Of a stretch of 64,000 nt of DNA, positions 44,405 through 53,255 are shown in pieces (position 1 is the first letter of the stretch; each line of letters starts with the position of its first letter). The stretch lies in NCBI GenBank assembly GCA_964386975.1, contig CAYLUS010000004.1, positions 1 through 64,000 of the forward strand, in the 5' to 3' direction. The notes below the pieces were generated by a model that ran no database searches, was not told where the DNA came from, and worked only from the letters and a program-made list of their open reading frames with translations. The position numbers and the translations under genes were made by a program. The stretch comes from UBA6136 sp964386975 (GTDB lineage Bacteria > Pseudomonadota > Gammaproteobacteria > Methylococcales > Methylococcaceae).

Positions 44405-44410
44405 TATAAT
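44405..44410 (+). promoter_or_regulatory. -10 element of the glyQS-gmhB-plsC operon promoter
   Basis: A perfect TATAAT lies 41 nt before the proposed glyQ start. No good -35 is seen at 16-18 nt upstream, so promoter strength is uncertain. Confidence 0.5.
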
Positions 44411-44450
44411 TGCCGGTTTGAATTTCCAAGAGCCTTTCTAGGTGGTCTCC

Positions 44451-45371
44451 GTGACTCCACGACAACACGATGTTTCGACTTTTCAGGGCCTGATTCTGGC
44501 GCTCCAGGAGTACTGGGCCACACAGGGCTGCGTGATCCTTCAGCCCCTTGATCTTGAAGTGGGTGCCGGCACCTTTCATCCGGCCACTTTCCTGCGCTCG
44601 ATCGGCCCGGAGCCCTGGAATACCGCCTATGTCCAGCCTTCCCGGCGACCGACCGATGGCCGTTATGGGGAAAATCCCAACCGCCTGCAGCATTATTACC
44701 AGTTCCAGGTGATCATGAAGCCCTCGCCTGCGCATTTTCAGGAGTTGTATCTGGGGTCCTTGCAGCAACTGGGTTTTGATCTCAAGGAGCATGACATCCG
44801 CTTCGTTGAGGACAACTGGGAATCGCCAACGCTGGGTGCCTGGGGTCTGGGCTGGGAAGTGTGGCTCAATGGCATGGAAGTGACCCAGTTCACCTATTTC
44901 CAGCAGGTCGGCGGCCTGGATTGCCGGCCGGTCAGCGGCGAGATCACTTACGGGCTGGAACGCATCGCCATGTACCTGCAGGGCAAAGAGAGTGTGTTCG
45001 ACCTGGTCTGGGCCAAGGGACCGCAGGGCGTGGTTACCTATGGCGATGTCTACCATCAGAACGAAGTGGAAATGTCGGCGTTCAATTTTGAGCAGGCCGA
45101 TACGACCTTCCTGTTCGGCGCCTTTGATACTTATGAAAGGGAGTGCAAGCGGCTGATCGAGAAGGATCTGCCACTGCCGGCCTATGAGATGGTGCTCAAG
45201 GCCTCACATGCCTTCAACCTGCTGGATGCCCGCAAGGCGATCTCGGTGACCGAACGCCAGCGCTTTATCCTTCGGGTGCGTGAATTGGCCAAGGCCGTTG
45301 CAGAGGCGTACTACCAGTGCCGGGAACGACTCGGCTTCCCGATGCTGAACGAGAAGAGTGATTCAAGATGA
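44451..45371 (+). CDS. glyQ: glycyl-tRNA synthetase alpha subunit
   Basis: This is the class II synthetase catalytic subunit (306 residues from the GTG at 44451), which works as an alpha2-beta2 enzyme with GlyS. Typical stretches are STFQGLILALQEYWATQGC, LDLEVGAGTFHPATFLRSIGPEPW, YVQPSRRPTDGRYGENPNRLQHYYQFQV and the GLERIAMYLQG region. The GTG at 44451 is preceded by AGGTGG at 5-nt spacing; another GTG at 44442 would add three residues. It overlaps glyS by 4 nt. Confidence 0.97.
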   Translation: MTPRQHDVSTFQGLILALQEYWATQGCVILQPLDLEVGAGTFHPATFLRSIGPEPWNTAYVQPSRRPTDGRYGENPNRLQHYYQFQVIMKPSPAHFQELYLGSLQQLGFDLKEHDIRFVEDNWESPTLGAWGLGWEVWLNGMEVTQFTYFQQVGGLDCRPVSGEITYGLERIAMYLQGKESVFDLVWAKGPQGVVTYGDVYHQNEVEMSAFNFEQADTTFLFGAFDTYERECKRLIEKDLPLPAYEMVLKASHAFNLLDARKAISVTERQRFILRVRELAKAVAEAYYQCRERLGFPMLNEKSDSR

Positions 45372-47280
45372 GCGAACGCCGCGATGTCCTGTTTGAACTG
45401 GGAACGGAGGAACTCCCGCCCAAGTCCTTGCTGACCCTGAGTCAGTCGCTCTCAAGCCAGGTCGAGGCCGGGCTGAACAAGGCGGCGATCGGTTTCAATG
45501 CCATTCGTCCCTATGCAACGCCACGCCGGCTCGCCCTTCTGATCGAGGGGGTCGAAGTCAGCCAGCCGGACCTGCCGATCGAGCGCCGGGGTCCTGCCAA
45601 GGCAGCGGCCTTCAACCCCGATGGATCGCCGAGCAAGGCCCTTGAGGGCTTCCTCAAGGGGGCACAGGCTACGGTCAAGGACCTGGTGACCCTTGAAACC
45701 GACAAGGGGGCCTGGGTCGCGGTGCGCCAGATCCAGAAGGGCGTCATGAGCCGGGATCTGATTGCCGATATCGTGCGTCAGGCCCTCGCCGGCCTGCCGA
45801 TTGCCAAGCGCATGCGTTGGGGCAACGGGTCGGCTGAATTTGTCCGCCCGGTCCATTGGGTCGTGCTGATGATGGGATCGGAGGTGATTGAGACCGAAAT
45901 CCTTGGAATTCAAAGTGGCCGTGTGACCCGGGGGCACCGATTTCATGGGACATCCCAGCTGACGCTGGATGCGCCCAGAGAATATGCGGGTGTTCTCGAG
46001 CATCAGGGGTGGGTGCTGGTCGATTTTGCCCGGCGCAAGCAGAAGATCCAGGAGTTGGCCGAAGCCGCGGCCCTGACCGTCAAGGGGCAGGCCGTGATCG
46101 ACCCCGACCTCCTGAATGAAGTCACCGCGCTGGTCGAGTGGCCCGTGCCGGTCCTCGGCGGCTTTGAGTCGCGCTTCCTGAACCTGCCTCCCGAGGTGCT
46201 CATCACCACCATGCAGGCCAACCAGAAATATTTTCCGGTCCGCGCGCAGGGCGGGGAGTTGCTGCCGCATTTCATTACCTTCAGCAACCTTGACAGCAGC
46301 CGTCTGGACACCGTGCGCGAAGGCAACGAGCGTGTGGTCCGGCCGCGCTTGACGGATGCCGAGTTTTTCTGGAACCAGGACCTGAAACGCTCGCTTGGAG
46401 ACCGGTTTAAGGATCTGGGGCAGGTCACCTTTCAAAAAGTCCTGGGGTCAATCAAGGACAAGTCACTGCGGGTGGAGTCGCTGGCGGTCCATATTGCCGG
46501 CCTGATTGGCGTCAATCCGGCCGCTACCGCCCGTGCGGCACGCTTGGCCAAGGCTGACCTCTTGACGGCCATGGTCGGCGAATTTCCTGAGCTCCAGGGC
46601 ATCATGGGGCGCTACTATGCATTGGCCGAGGGCGAGTCTTTGGAGGTCGCCACGGCCATTGAAGAGCAGTATNNNNNNNNNNNNNNNNNNNNNNNNNNNN
46701 NNNNNNNNNNNNNNNNNNNNNNNNNNNNNNNNNNNNNNNNNNNNNNNNNNNNNNNNNNNNNNNNNNNNNNNNTAAGGTCGAGGCCTTCATCTTGGATCGC
46801 TTGCGTGGCTATGTGCTCGAAAAAGGGTATCGGCCCGATGAATACGAAGCGGTGCTGGCCGTGTCTCCGGCGAGCCTTCTGGATTTCATGAAGCGGCTTG
46901 AGGCTGTTCGTGCCTTCCGCAGCTACCCGGAGGCGGAGAGTCTTGCAGCGGCCAACAAACGGCTTCGCAACATTCTCCGGAAGCTCGATGCGCCGGTGAC
47001 GGCCGAGGTCGCACCCGAGGTGCTCCAGGATGCGGCCGAAAAAGAGTTGCTGGAGGAGGCGCTGGCGGCACGCGAGGATCTTGGTGATGCCCTCAAGCTG
47101 CGCGACTACACCCGCGCCATGAAGCGTCTCTCGGGCCTGAGAGTCCCAATTGACCGCTTCTTTGATGAGGTCATGGTGATGGCCGAGGAGGAGGGGCTGC
47201 GTCGCAACCGGCTTGGCCTTCTGGCACTGATCGAGGCGCTGTTCCTGAATGTCGCCGATATTTCCCGCTTGCAGGGATGA
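45368..47280 (+). CDS. glyS: glycyl-tRNA synthetase beta subunit, interrupted by assembly gap
   Basis: Left of the gap are 435 codons: start MSERRDVLFELGTEELPPKSL, then RFHG..., NQKYFPVR and VRPRLTDAEFFWNQD. Right of it, from 46774, the C-terminal domain reads through to the stop at 47280, including AAANKRLRNILRKL and PIDRFFDEVMVMAEEEGLRRNRLGLL. The two halves are in different frames across the 100 N. The family length is about 690 residues, and only ~603 codons are visible, so some 85-90 codons are probably missing and the N run is a placeholder. The gene itself is very likely intact. gmhB overlaps its stop by 4 nt (ATGA). Confidence 0.93.
46673..46772. other. assembly gap, 100 N
   Basis: There are exactly 100 unknown bases inside glyS. 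The round size and the frame change across it show a scaffolding placeholder rather than a measured gap. Confidence 0.99.
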
Positions 47281-47834
47281 TTGCCGGTCGGGGCAGGGAA
47301 CGGCTGGTGATCCTGGACCGCGACGGGGTCATCAATGAAGATTCCGATGCCTATATCAAATCCCCGGCGGAGTGGATTCCGATCCCCGGAAGCCTTGAGG
47401 CCATTGCCCGACTGACGCGCGCGGGTTTTCGGATTTTCGTGTTGACCAATCAATCCGGGATCGCCCGGAACTACTTTGACGAGCGCGTGCTGAAAGCGAT
47501 TCACGAGGGGATGCTGTCGGCCATCGAAGCGCACGGCGGCCACATTGAAGCGATTCTCCACTGCCCGCATGGCCCGGAAGACGCCTGTGACTGCAGAAAA
47601 CCGCTGCCCGGGCTGTTCCGTGCCTTGTCACAACGAATCGGTATCGATCTTCAGGGCGCTCCGGCCATCGGCGATTCGCATCGCGACCTGGTGGCTGCAA
47701 GAGCAGTCGGTGCATCGCCGATTCTTGTCAGAACCGGGAAAGGGTTGCGGACGCTTGCAGCGCATCCGGAACCGGGCTGCCCGGTCTGCGATGATCTCAG
47801 CGCAGCCGTCGATCTGATTCTTGACCAGGGGTGA
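47277..47834 (+). CDS. gmhB: D-glycero-beta-D-manno-heptose 1,7-bisphosphate 7-phosphatase
   Basis: The 185-residue HAD phosphatase of the ADP-heptose pathway for LPS inner core has motif I LVILDRDGVINEDSDAYI, motif II FVLTNQSGIARNYF and a zinc loop with Cys/His ligands (CPHGPEDACDCRKPLPG). A later motif is AIGDSHRDLVAARAVG. It starts in the glyS stop and is followed 3 nt later by the acyltransferase gene; glyQ-glyS-gmhB-plsC is a familiar gammaproteobacterial order. Confidence 0.95.
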   Translation: MIAGRGRERLVILDRDGVINEDSDAYIKSPAEWIPIPGSLEAIARLTRAGFRIFVLTNQSGIARNYFDERVLKAIHEGMLSAIEAHGGHIEAILHCPHGPEDACDCRKPLPGLFRALSQRIGIDLQGAPAIGDSHRDLVAARAVGASPILVRTGKGLRTLAAHPEPGCPVCDDLSAAVDLILDQG

Positions 47835-47837
47835 TCC

Positions 47838-48548
47838 GTGATTTTTCTGAAGTCCCTTCTTTTTCTATTAGGCCAGATTGTGTCCACCTTTCTGCTCGGG
47901 CCTTTGGTCCTGATGCTCTGGCCGTTTCCCATGCAGAGTCGTTACCGGCTGGCCGTCCTCTGGACCCGCTTCAATCTCTGGATGCTCAAGGTCATCTGTG
48001 GTCTCGGATTTGAGGTCAAGGGGACTCATCACATCCCCAAGGATCAGGCGGGGCTGATTTTCTGCAAACACCAGTCGGCATTTGAGACATTAGCGCTCCT
48101 CGTGATCTTTCCGCCCTCGGTCTTCATCCTGAAGCAGGAATTGATCCGAATCCCGGTCTGGGGTTGGGCGCTTTCAACCCTGAAACCGATCGCGATTGAC
48201 CGCAGCGCCAAGTCTCAGGCGCTCAAGCAGGTGCTCCGCGAGGGTGTCGCCCGCATCCGCAGTGGCTATTGGGTCATCTTGTTTCCAGAAGGCACGCGGG
48301 TGGCACCCGGCGAGAAAGGCCATTACGGATCCAGCGGCGGGCTCTTGGCGCACCGTGCCCAGTGCCCGGTGGTCCCGGTGGCCCACAATGCCGGCACCTA
48401 CTGGCGCAAAAATGGCTTCCTGAAATACCCGGGAACCATCGAGGTGGTGGTCGGCCCTGCCTTGGATGGGTCAACGCTCTCGGCGGCCGAGATCACTCGA
48501 CAGGGTGAGGCCTGGATCGAAGAGACCATGGCGTCGCTTCCACACTGA
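47838..48548 (+). CDS. plsC: 1-acyl-sn-glycerol-3-phosphate acyltransferase family protein
   Basis: The 236-residue membrane-bound acyltransferase has an N-terminal hydrophobic helix. The catalytic block is FCKHQSAFETLAL, where the HX4D motif has Glu in place of Asp, a known variant. IAIDRSAKSQALKQV and LFPEGTRVAPGE form the glycerophosphate-binding FPEGTR motif, with VPVAHNAG after it. It would make phosphatidic acid from lysophosphatidic acid. It starts with GTG 3 nt after gmhB. It could also be a specialised lysophospholipid acyltransferase. Confidence 0.9.
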   Translation: MIFLKSLLFLLGQIVSTFLLGPLVLMLWPFPMQSRYRLAVLWTRFNLWMLKVICGLGFEVKGTHHIPKDQAGLIFCKHQSAFETLALLVIFPPSVFILKQELIRIPVWGWALSTLKPIAIDRSAKSQALKQVLREGVARIRSGYWVILFPEGTRVAPGEKGHYGSSGGLLAHRAQCPVVPVAHNAGTYWRKNGFLKYPGTIEVVVGPALDGSTLSAAEITRQGEAWIEETMASLPH

Positions 48549-48618
48549 CATAACAGTGCAGCAGGATGTGCCGTCTTGCTGCGGAGCAGGCGCGCGAGCG
48601 CAAAAGGGGGATTCAGGC

Positions 48619-48646
48619 AAAAAAAAGCGACCGCAGTGGGGTCGCT
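48619..48646 (-). terminator. Rho-independent terminator, minus strand
   Basis: A 7-bp stem AGCGACC/GGTCGCT is followed, on the minus strand, by a run of about eight U. It does not serve plsC or oadG, which are on the other strand. Confidence 0.7.
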
Positions 48647-48740
48647 GAAGGAGGAGAATAGGGTCGAGAAGTCGGTACTCGCCCCCCGTTTCGGGGCTCC
48701 GTTGAAGTTGGACATAAGTATTGCATGTCACTCGACCCAA
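48619..48740 (-). ncRNA. possible small structured RNA on the minus strand
   Basis: Read on the minus strand, CTCGACCC/GGGTCGAG pairs (48731-48738 with 48661-48668). It encloses a CCCCG-AAA-CGGGG hairpin (48684-48696). A typical terminator then follows: AGCGACC/GGTCGCT stem (48626-48646) and about eight U. The only gene downstream on this strand is antisense to plsC, so the terminator must end a short independent transcript. No strong promoter was recognised at the expected place and I know no RNA family that fits. The 5' end is a guess. Confidence 0.4.
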
Positions 48741-48917
48741 ATCGAATAAGGATTTCTTATCGTTCTGATAGCATCTAAATGATGTTTGCCCGTATGCAGT
48801 CGCGATCCTTCAGGCCGTGAACACGTTTTGGCGTTCGACTTTCAGGGGCTCTCGAATTATCATAGGTGTCATTTTGCCCCTCAGGCCCTTAAAGCTGGAC
48901 CCGTCATGGAAGCATCG

Positions 48918-49139
48918 ATGACTGAAGTGTTGTTGTCAGGACTGAAGCTCATGCTCATCGGCATGGGTATCGTGTTTCTGTTCCTGGCGCTTTTGGTCTG
49001 GATTATCAATGTGACCGCCAGACTGGTGAATACCTTCCAGCCGGTCCAGGAGGCATCGAGCGCTCCCAAGGCCAGCGTTGAAACGGATGAGGCTGAACTG
49101 GTCGCGGTGATCTCGGCCGCCCTCCGGCGCTCCCGCTAG
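48918..49139 (+). CDS. oadG: oxaloacetate decarboxylase gamma subunit
   Basis: The 73-residue small membrane subunit has one helix (LMLIGMGIVFLFLALLVWI) and a short charged cytoplasmic tail with several Glu/Asp. It anchors the alpha subunit and assembles the sodium pump. The ATG at 48918 has GGAAG 5 nt upstream; an ATG at 48906 would add four residues. The tail lacks the C-terminal His-rich zinc motif of some OadG proteins. oadA and oadB follow. Confidence 0.88.
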   Translation: MTEVLLSGLKLMLIGMGIVFLFLALLVWIINVTARLVNTFQPVQEASSAPKASVETDEAELVAVISAALRRSR

Positions 49140-49191
49140 TTGCGGCTGTTCGCGGACGGAAACAAGCTGAACGACACAAGGAACCGAAACT

Positions 49192-50970
49192 ATGGCTAAA
49201 CCATTGGGAATTACGGATGTAGTGCTGCGCGACGCGCATCAGTCGCTTCTGGCTACCCGTCTTCGCATTGATGACATGCTGCCGATTTGCCCGAAACTCG
49301 ACAAAGTCGGGTTCTGGTCACTGGAGGCATGGGGCGGAGCCACCTTCGATGCCTGTATCCGTTATCTCGGCGAAGACCCATGGGATCGCCTTCGCCAGTT
49401 GAAAAAGGCCCTTCCCAAAACGCCCCTGCAAATGCTGCTTCGGGGGCAAAATCTTCTGGGTTACCGGCACTATGCCGACGATGTGGTCGACAAATTTGTC
49501 GAGCGTTCGGCCGCCAACGGGGTCGATGTCTTCAGGATCTTTGACGCCCTCAACGATCCCCGCAATTTTGAGCGGGCAATCAAGGCGACCCTGGCTCAGG
49601 GCAAGCATGCCCAAGGCACCATCTCCTATACGGTGAGCCCGGTTCATACCATCGACATGTGGGTGGATCTGGCCAAGCGCCTGGAAGACATGGGTTCCAA
49701 CTCCATCGCCATCAAGGACATGGCGGGACTTTTGAAGCCCTATGATGCTTTTGAGCTGGTCAGCCGCCTCAAGAAGGCGGTCGCCGTGCCGATCCACATG
49801 CAATGCCATGCGACCACGGGACTGAGCACCTCCACCATCATCAAGGCGGCCGAAGCCGGCATCGACAATGTCGATACCGCCATCTCCTCCATGAGCATGA
49901 CCTATGGGCACAGCGCCACCGAGGCGGTGGTCGCGGCCCTTGAAGGGCAGGACCGGGACACCGGACTCAACCTCCAGTTGCTGGAGGAAATTGCCGATTA
50001 TTTCCGCGAGGTCCGGAAGAAATACGCCAAATTTGAAGGCAGTCTTAGGGGCGTCGACAGCCGCATTCTGGTGGCGCAGGTACCCGGCGGCATGCTGACC
50101 AACATGGAAAGCCAGCTCAAGGAGCAGGGCGCGTTGGATCGCTTTGATGCCGTGCTCAGTGAAATCCCCAAGGTCCGCAAGGACCTCGGCTACATCCCCC
50201 TGGTGACGCCGACCTCGCAGATTGTGGGCAGTCAGGCCGTCATCAACGTGCTGATGGGGGAGCGCTACAAGAACATCACCAAGGAAACCCAGGGCATCCT
50301 CCGTGGTGAATACGGGGCGACGCCGGCAGCGGTCAGCAAGACCCTTCAAAAGCGGGTGCTTGGGACCGACAAGCCGACCACCTGCCGCCCTGCGGACCTG
50401 ATTGAGCCGGAACTTGAAAAACTGACCGAGGAACTGAAGCGCATGGCCAAAAAGGAAGGGGTCAAGCTCGCCAAGTCGGAAATCGACGATGTGCTGAGCT
50501 ATGCCCTGTTCCCGCAGATCGGCTTCAAATTTCTTCAGAACCGGGGTAACCCGGCCGCCTTCGAGCCCGTACCGTCCGCCGCGGATGCAGCGCCGGTCGC
50601 GGCCGTCGGTGACCTTGATGTGACCGTGAATGGCCGGCGTTTCCGCGTCGAGATGCCGGGCGAGGGCGTCTTGTCCGTCAATGGTCGCAATTACAAGGTG
50701 CAGGTGGACCCTGCCGGAACGGCGACGTCGGTTGCAGCGCCAGCGGCCAAGGGCGAAGGCGAGATTGTCAAAGCACCGATGGCCGGCCATATCCTCAGGA
50801 TTAATGTGGCAGAGGGGCAGCATGTCGAGCCGAGCGCGGTGGTCATCGTCATGGAGGCCATGAAGATGGAGACCGAGATTCGTACCCGCGCGGGTGGCAT
50901 CGTCTCCAAGCTGGCCGTGAAGGTCGGCGATACGGTCGCCTCCCAGGACAACCTCCTGATTCTGGAGTAA
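49192..50970 (+). CDS. oadA: sodium-extruding oxaloacetate decarboxylase alpha subunit
   Basis: The 592-residue protein has an N-terminal carboxyltransferase TIM barrel (~1-290) with LRDAHQSLLATRLR and the metal/substrate segments FRIFDALNDPRN and IKDMAGLLKP. A conserved carboxylase domain follows (~300-460), then a linker, and a C-terminal biotinyl domain with Lys558 in VMEAMKMETEI. It transfers the carboxyl group of oxaloacetate to biotin before OadB decarboxylates it with Na+ export. It is 7 nt upstream of oadB. Confidence 0.96.
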   Translation: MAKPLGITDVVLRDAHQSLLATRLRIDDMLPICPKLDKVGFWSLEAWGGATFDACIRYLGEDPWDRLRQLKKALPKTPLQMLLRGQNLLGYRHYADDVVDKFVERSAANGVDVFRIFDALNDPRNFERAIKATLAQGKHAQGTISYTVSPVHTIDMWVDLAKRLEDMGSNSIAIKDMAGLLKPYDAFELVSRLKKAVAVPIHMQCHATTGLSTSTIIKAAEAGIDNVDTAISSMSMTYGHSATEAVVAALEGQDRDTGLNLQLLEEIADYFREVRKKYAKFEGSLRGVDSRILVAQVPGGMLTNMESQLKEQGALDRFDAVLSEIPKVRKDLGYIPLVTPTSQIVGSQAVINVLMGERYKNITKETQGILRGEYGATPAAVSKTLQKRVLGTDKPTTCRPADLIEPELEKLTEELKRMAKKEGVKLAKSEIDDVLSYALFPQIGFKFLQNRGNPAAFEPVPSAADAAPVAAVGDLDVTVNGRRFRVEMPGEGVLSVNGRNYKVQVDPAGTATSVAAPAAKGEGEIVKAPMAGHILRINVAEGQHVEPSAVVIVMEAMKMETEIRTRAGGIVSKLAVKVGDTVASQDNLLILE

Positions 50971-50977
50971 GAACACC

Positions 50978-52108
50978 ATGGACGGATTGATGCAGCTTTG
51001 GGCCAGCACCGGCATCTCGAACTTCCAAGCCGATCAGGCGGTGATGATGTCAGTCGGCTTTGGCCTGCTGTACCTTGCGATCAAGAAGGAGTTTGAGCCC
51101 CTGCTACTGCTGCCCATCGGCTTTGGCGCCGTGCTCAGCAACATCCCGGTGGCCGGGATTGCCAGCGAGGGCGGCCTTCTGGCCTACCTGTATCTGGGCA
51201 TCAAGTCCGGTTTGTTCCCGCTACTGATCTTCATGGGCGTTGGGGCGATGACCGACTTTGGCCCGATGCTCGCTAACCCCAAAACCCTGCTTCTGGGAGC
51301 GGCGGCCCAGTTCGGCATTTTTGGAACTCTCTTTGGGGCGCTGGCGCTGAATTTGGTGCCGGGTATGGATTTCAGCTTCAAGGACGCTGCGGCCATTGCC
51401 ATTATTGGCGGGGCGGATGGTCCGACCTCCATCTATGTAGCATCCAAGCTTGCTCCCGAGCTTTTGGGCGCGATTGCGGTTGCAGCCTATTCCTACATGG
51501 CGCTGGTCCCCCTGATCCAGCCGCCCATCATGCGGGCCCTGACCTCGAAAGAGGAGCGCCTGATTGAGATGGCCCAGTTGCGTCATGTCAGTCGTCTGGA
51601 AAAGATCATCTTTCCGGCGGTGCTGCTGATTCTGACGGCGATGCTGCTGCCCTCGGCAGCCCCCCTGATCGGCATGTTCTGCCTTGGCAATCTGATCCGT
51701 GAATGTGGGGTGGTCGACCGCCTCAGCAAGACCGCGCAGAATGAGCTCATCAATGTCGTCACCATATTCCTGGGTCTGGCCGTTGGCTCCAAACTGAGTG
51801 CGGACCAGTTCTTAAGGCCAGAGACGCTGGGGATTCTCGTTCTTGGGGCGATGGCCTTCAGTTTCGGAACGGCGTCCGGCGTGCTGATGGCCAAGCTCAT
51901 GAATGTCGTGACTCCCAACAACAAGATCAATCCGCTGATCGGCGCCGCCGGCGTGTCGGCGGTGCCGATGTCGGCCCGTGTTGCCAACAAGATCGGTCAG
52001 GAATCCAACCCCCACAACTTCCTCCTGATGCATGCCATGGGACCGAATGTTGCCGGCGTCATCGGTTCGGCTGTGGCGGCTGGTGTCTTGCTCGCTCTGG
52101 TCCAGTAG
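50978..52108 (+). CDS. oadB: sodium-extruding oxaloacetate decarboxylase beta subunit
   Basis: The 376-residue integral membrane protein has about nine to eleven helices and decarboxylates carboxybiotin while moving Na+ outward. Key segments are PIGFGAVLSNIPVAG, FMGVGAMTDFGPMLANP, IIGGADGPTSIYVASKLAP (the conserved Asp region IGGADGPT), LGNLIRECGVVDRLS and AAGVSAVPMSARVANKIGQ. It completes oadGAB. Confidence 0.96.
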   Translation: MDGLMQLWASTGISNFQADQAVMMSVGFGLLYLAIKKEFEPLLLLPIGFGAVLSNIPVAGIASEGGLLAYLYLGIKSGLFPLLIFMGVGAMTDFGPMLANPKTLLLGAAAQFGIFGTLFGALALNLVPGMDFSFKDAAAIAIIGGADGPTSIYVASKLAPELLGAIAVAAYSYMALVPLIQPPIMRALTSKEERLIEMAQLRHVSRLEKIIFPAVLLILTAMLLPSAAPLIGMFCLGNLIRECGVVDRLSKTAQNELINVVTIFLGLAVGSKLSADQFLRPETLGILVLGAMAFSFGTASGVLMAKLMNVVTPNNKINPLIGAAGVSAVPMSARVANKIGQESNPHNFLLMHAMGPNVAGVIGSAVAAGVLLALVQ

Positions 52109-52144
52109 CGGCCGGCGGCCTGACGGTCGCTCTTTACTCACGTC

Positions 52145-53230
52145 ATGAAGATCCTGCACGTCGAAGGGGGGCGCAACTTCTATGGCGGTGCGCACCAGAT
52201 CCTTTTGCTCATGCAGGGCCTCAAGGCACGAGGCATTACCAATCAGCTGGCCTGTCGTCCGGGGAGCGAGCTGGCCGCCGTGTCTTCGCCTTATGCGGAG
52301 GTGTTCCCAACCGCGATGGCCGGTGACCTCGACGTGGGCTTGATTGTCCGGCTCTTGTCTCTTATTCGCAGCGCCCGACCCGATCTCGTCCACCTCCACA
52401 GCCGCATTGGGGCCGATGTCATGGGCGGCATTGCCTGCCGACTGACGGGTGTCCCCGTGGTCCACTCCCGGCGGCAGGATAATCCGGAAAGCCGTGTGGC
52501 AGTCGCACTCAAATACCGGCTGCACGATCGGGTCATCGCCATCTCCGATGCCATTGGTCGGATCCTACTCGAAGAGGGCCTGCCACCCCAGAAACTGCAC
52601 TGTGTGCGGGATGCCATCGAGATTCCGCCGCGGGTCGAGATCCCCGAGCGGGCCTGGTTCAATGACACTTTCAAGGTTCCGGAGGAGGGGCTTGCGCTCG
52701 GCGTCATCGCCCAGCTCATTCAGCGCAAGGGGCATCAGGTGCTTCTTGAGGCGATGCCACCGATTGTGGCGCGATGGCCCGATATCCGGCTCTTCTTTTT
52801 CGGCAAGGGTCCGATGGAAGCCGCACTCCGTGATGAGATCGCCCAGCGTGGGCTTGGGCAACAGGTGCAGATGGTCGGATTTCGCGAGGATCTGGAGCGC
52901 ATCCTTCCCTGTCTGGACCTGGTGATCCACCCGGCCCTCCGTGAGGGCATGGGCGTTTCTCTGCTTCAGGCCTCGGCGGCCGAGGTGCCGATCGTGGCCT
53001 CGGCAGTCGGGGGTATCCCGGAGGCGGTCCGGGACGGGGAAACGGGCCTTCTGGTGCCTCCAAACCAGCCACAGGCGTTGTCCCTGGCCATGGCCTCGCT
53101 GCTGGAGGATCCGATGCGCCGGCGCGCGATGGGCCGGGCCGGGCGGTCCTGGGTGGAGCGCGCCTTTTGCGCGGATCTCATGGTCGAAGGAAATCTTCAG
53201 GTTTACCAGGAGCTTCTTAAGTCCCGTTAA
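52145..53230 (+). CDS. glycosyltransferase family 4 protein
   Basis: The 361-residue GT-B enzyme opens MKILHVEGGRNFYGGAHQILLLMQGL, a pattern of hexosyltransferases that act on cell-surface glycans or LPS core. The C-terminal GT1 domain holds LGVIAQLIQRKGHQVLLEAM, LFFFGKGPMEAALR, VIHPALREGMGVSLLQASAAEVPIVA and GIPEAVRDGETGLL (the EX7E region). Donor and acceptor are not known. It stands 36 nt after oadB and is convergent with the ABC ATPase. Confidence 0.88.
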   Translation: MKILHVEGGRNFYGGAHQILLLMQGLKARGITNQLACRPGSELAAVSSPYAEVFPTAMAGDLDVGLIVRLLSLIRSARPDLVHLHSRIGADVMGGIACRLTGVPVVHSRRQDNPESRVAVALKYRLHDRVIAISDAIGRILLEEGLPPQKLHCVRDAIEIPPRVEIPERAWFNDTFKVPEEGLALGVIAQLIQRKGHQVLLEAMPPIVARWPDIRLFFFGKGPMEAALRDEIAQRGLGQQVQMVGFREDLERILPCLDLVIHPALREGMGVSLLQASAAEVPIVASAVGGIPEAVRDGETGLLVPPNQPQALSLAMASLLEDPMRRRAMGRAGRSWVERAFCADLMVEGNLQVYQELLKSR

Positions 53231-53255
53231 GCCTTTTCTTTGCAGGTCAATGACC

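Larger units (their letters stand above)
48549..48917. other. intergenic region between plsC and oadG
   Basis: This 369-nt stretch has no convincing plus-strand gene. Its middle (48619-48740) holds a minus-strand terminator and nested inverted repeats, listed as a possible small RNA. The remaining ~180 nt before oadG should contain the oadGAB promoter, but no clear -35/-10 pair was found. Confidence 0.7.

Noticed and set aside
46602..46790. minus-strand frame across the N run
   Set aside because: More than half of it is unknown sequence; it is an artefact of the gap.
49318..51015. 565-codon open frame on the minus strand
   Set aside because: It lies exactly opposite oadA, whose motifs are unmistakable; long antisense frames are expected in GC-rich DNA.
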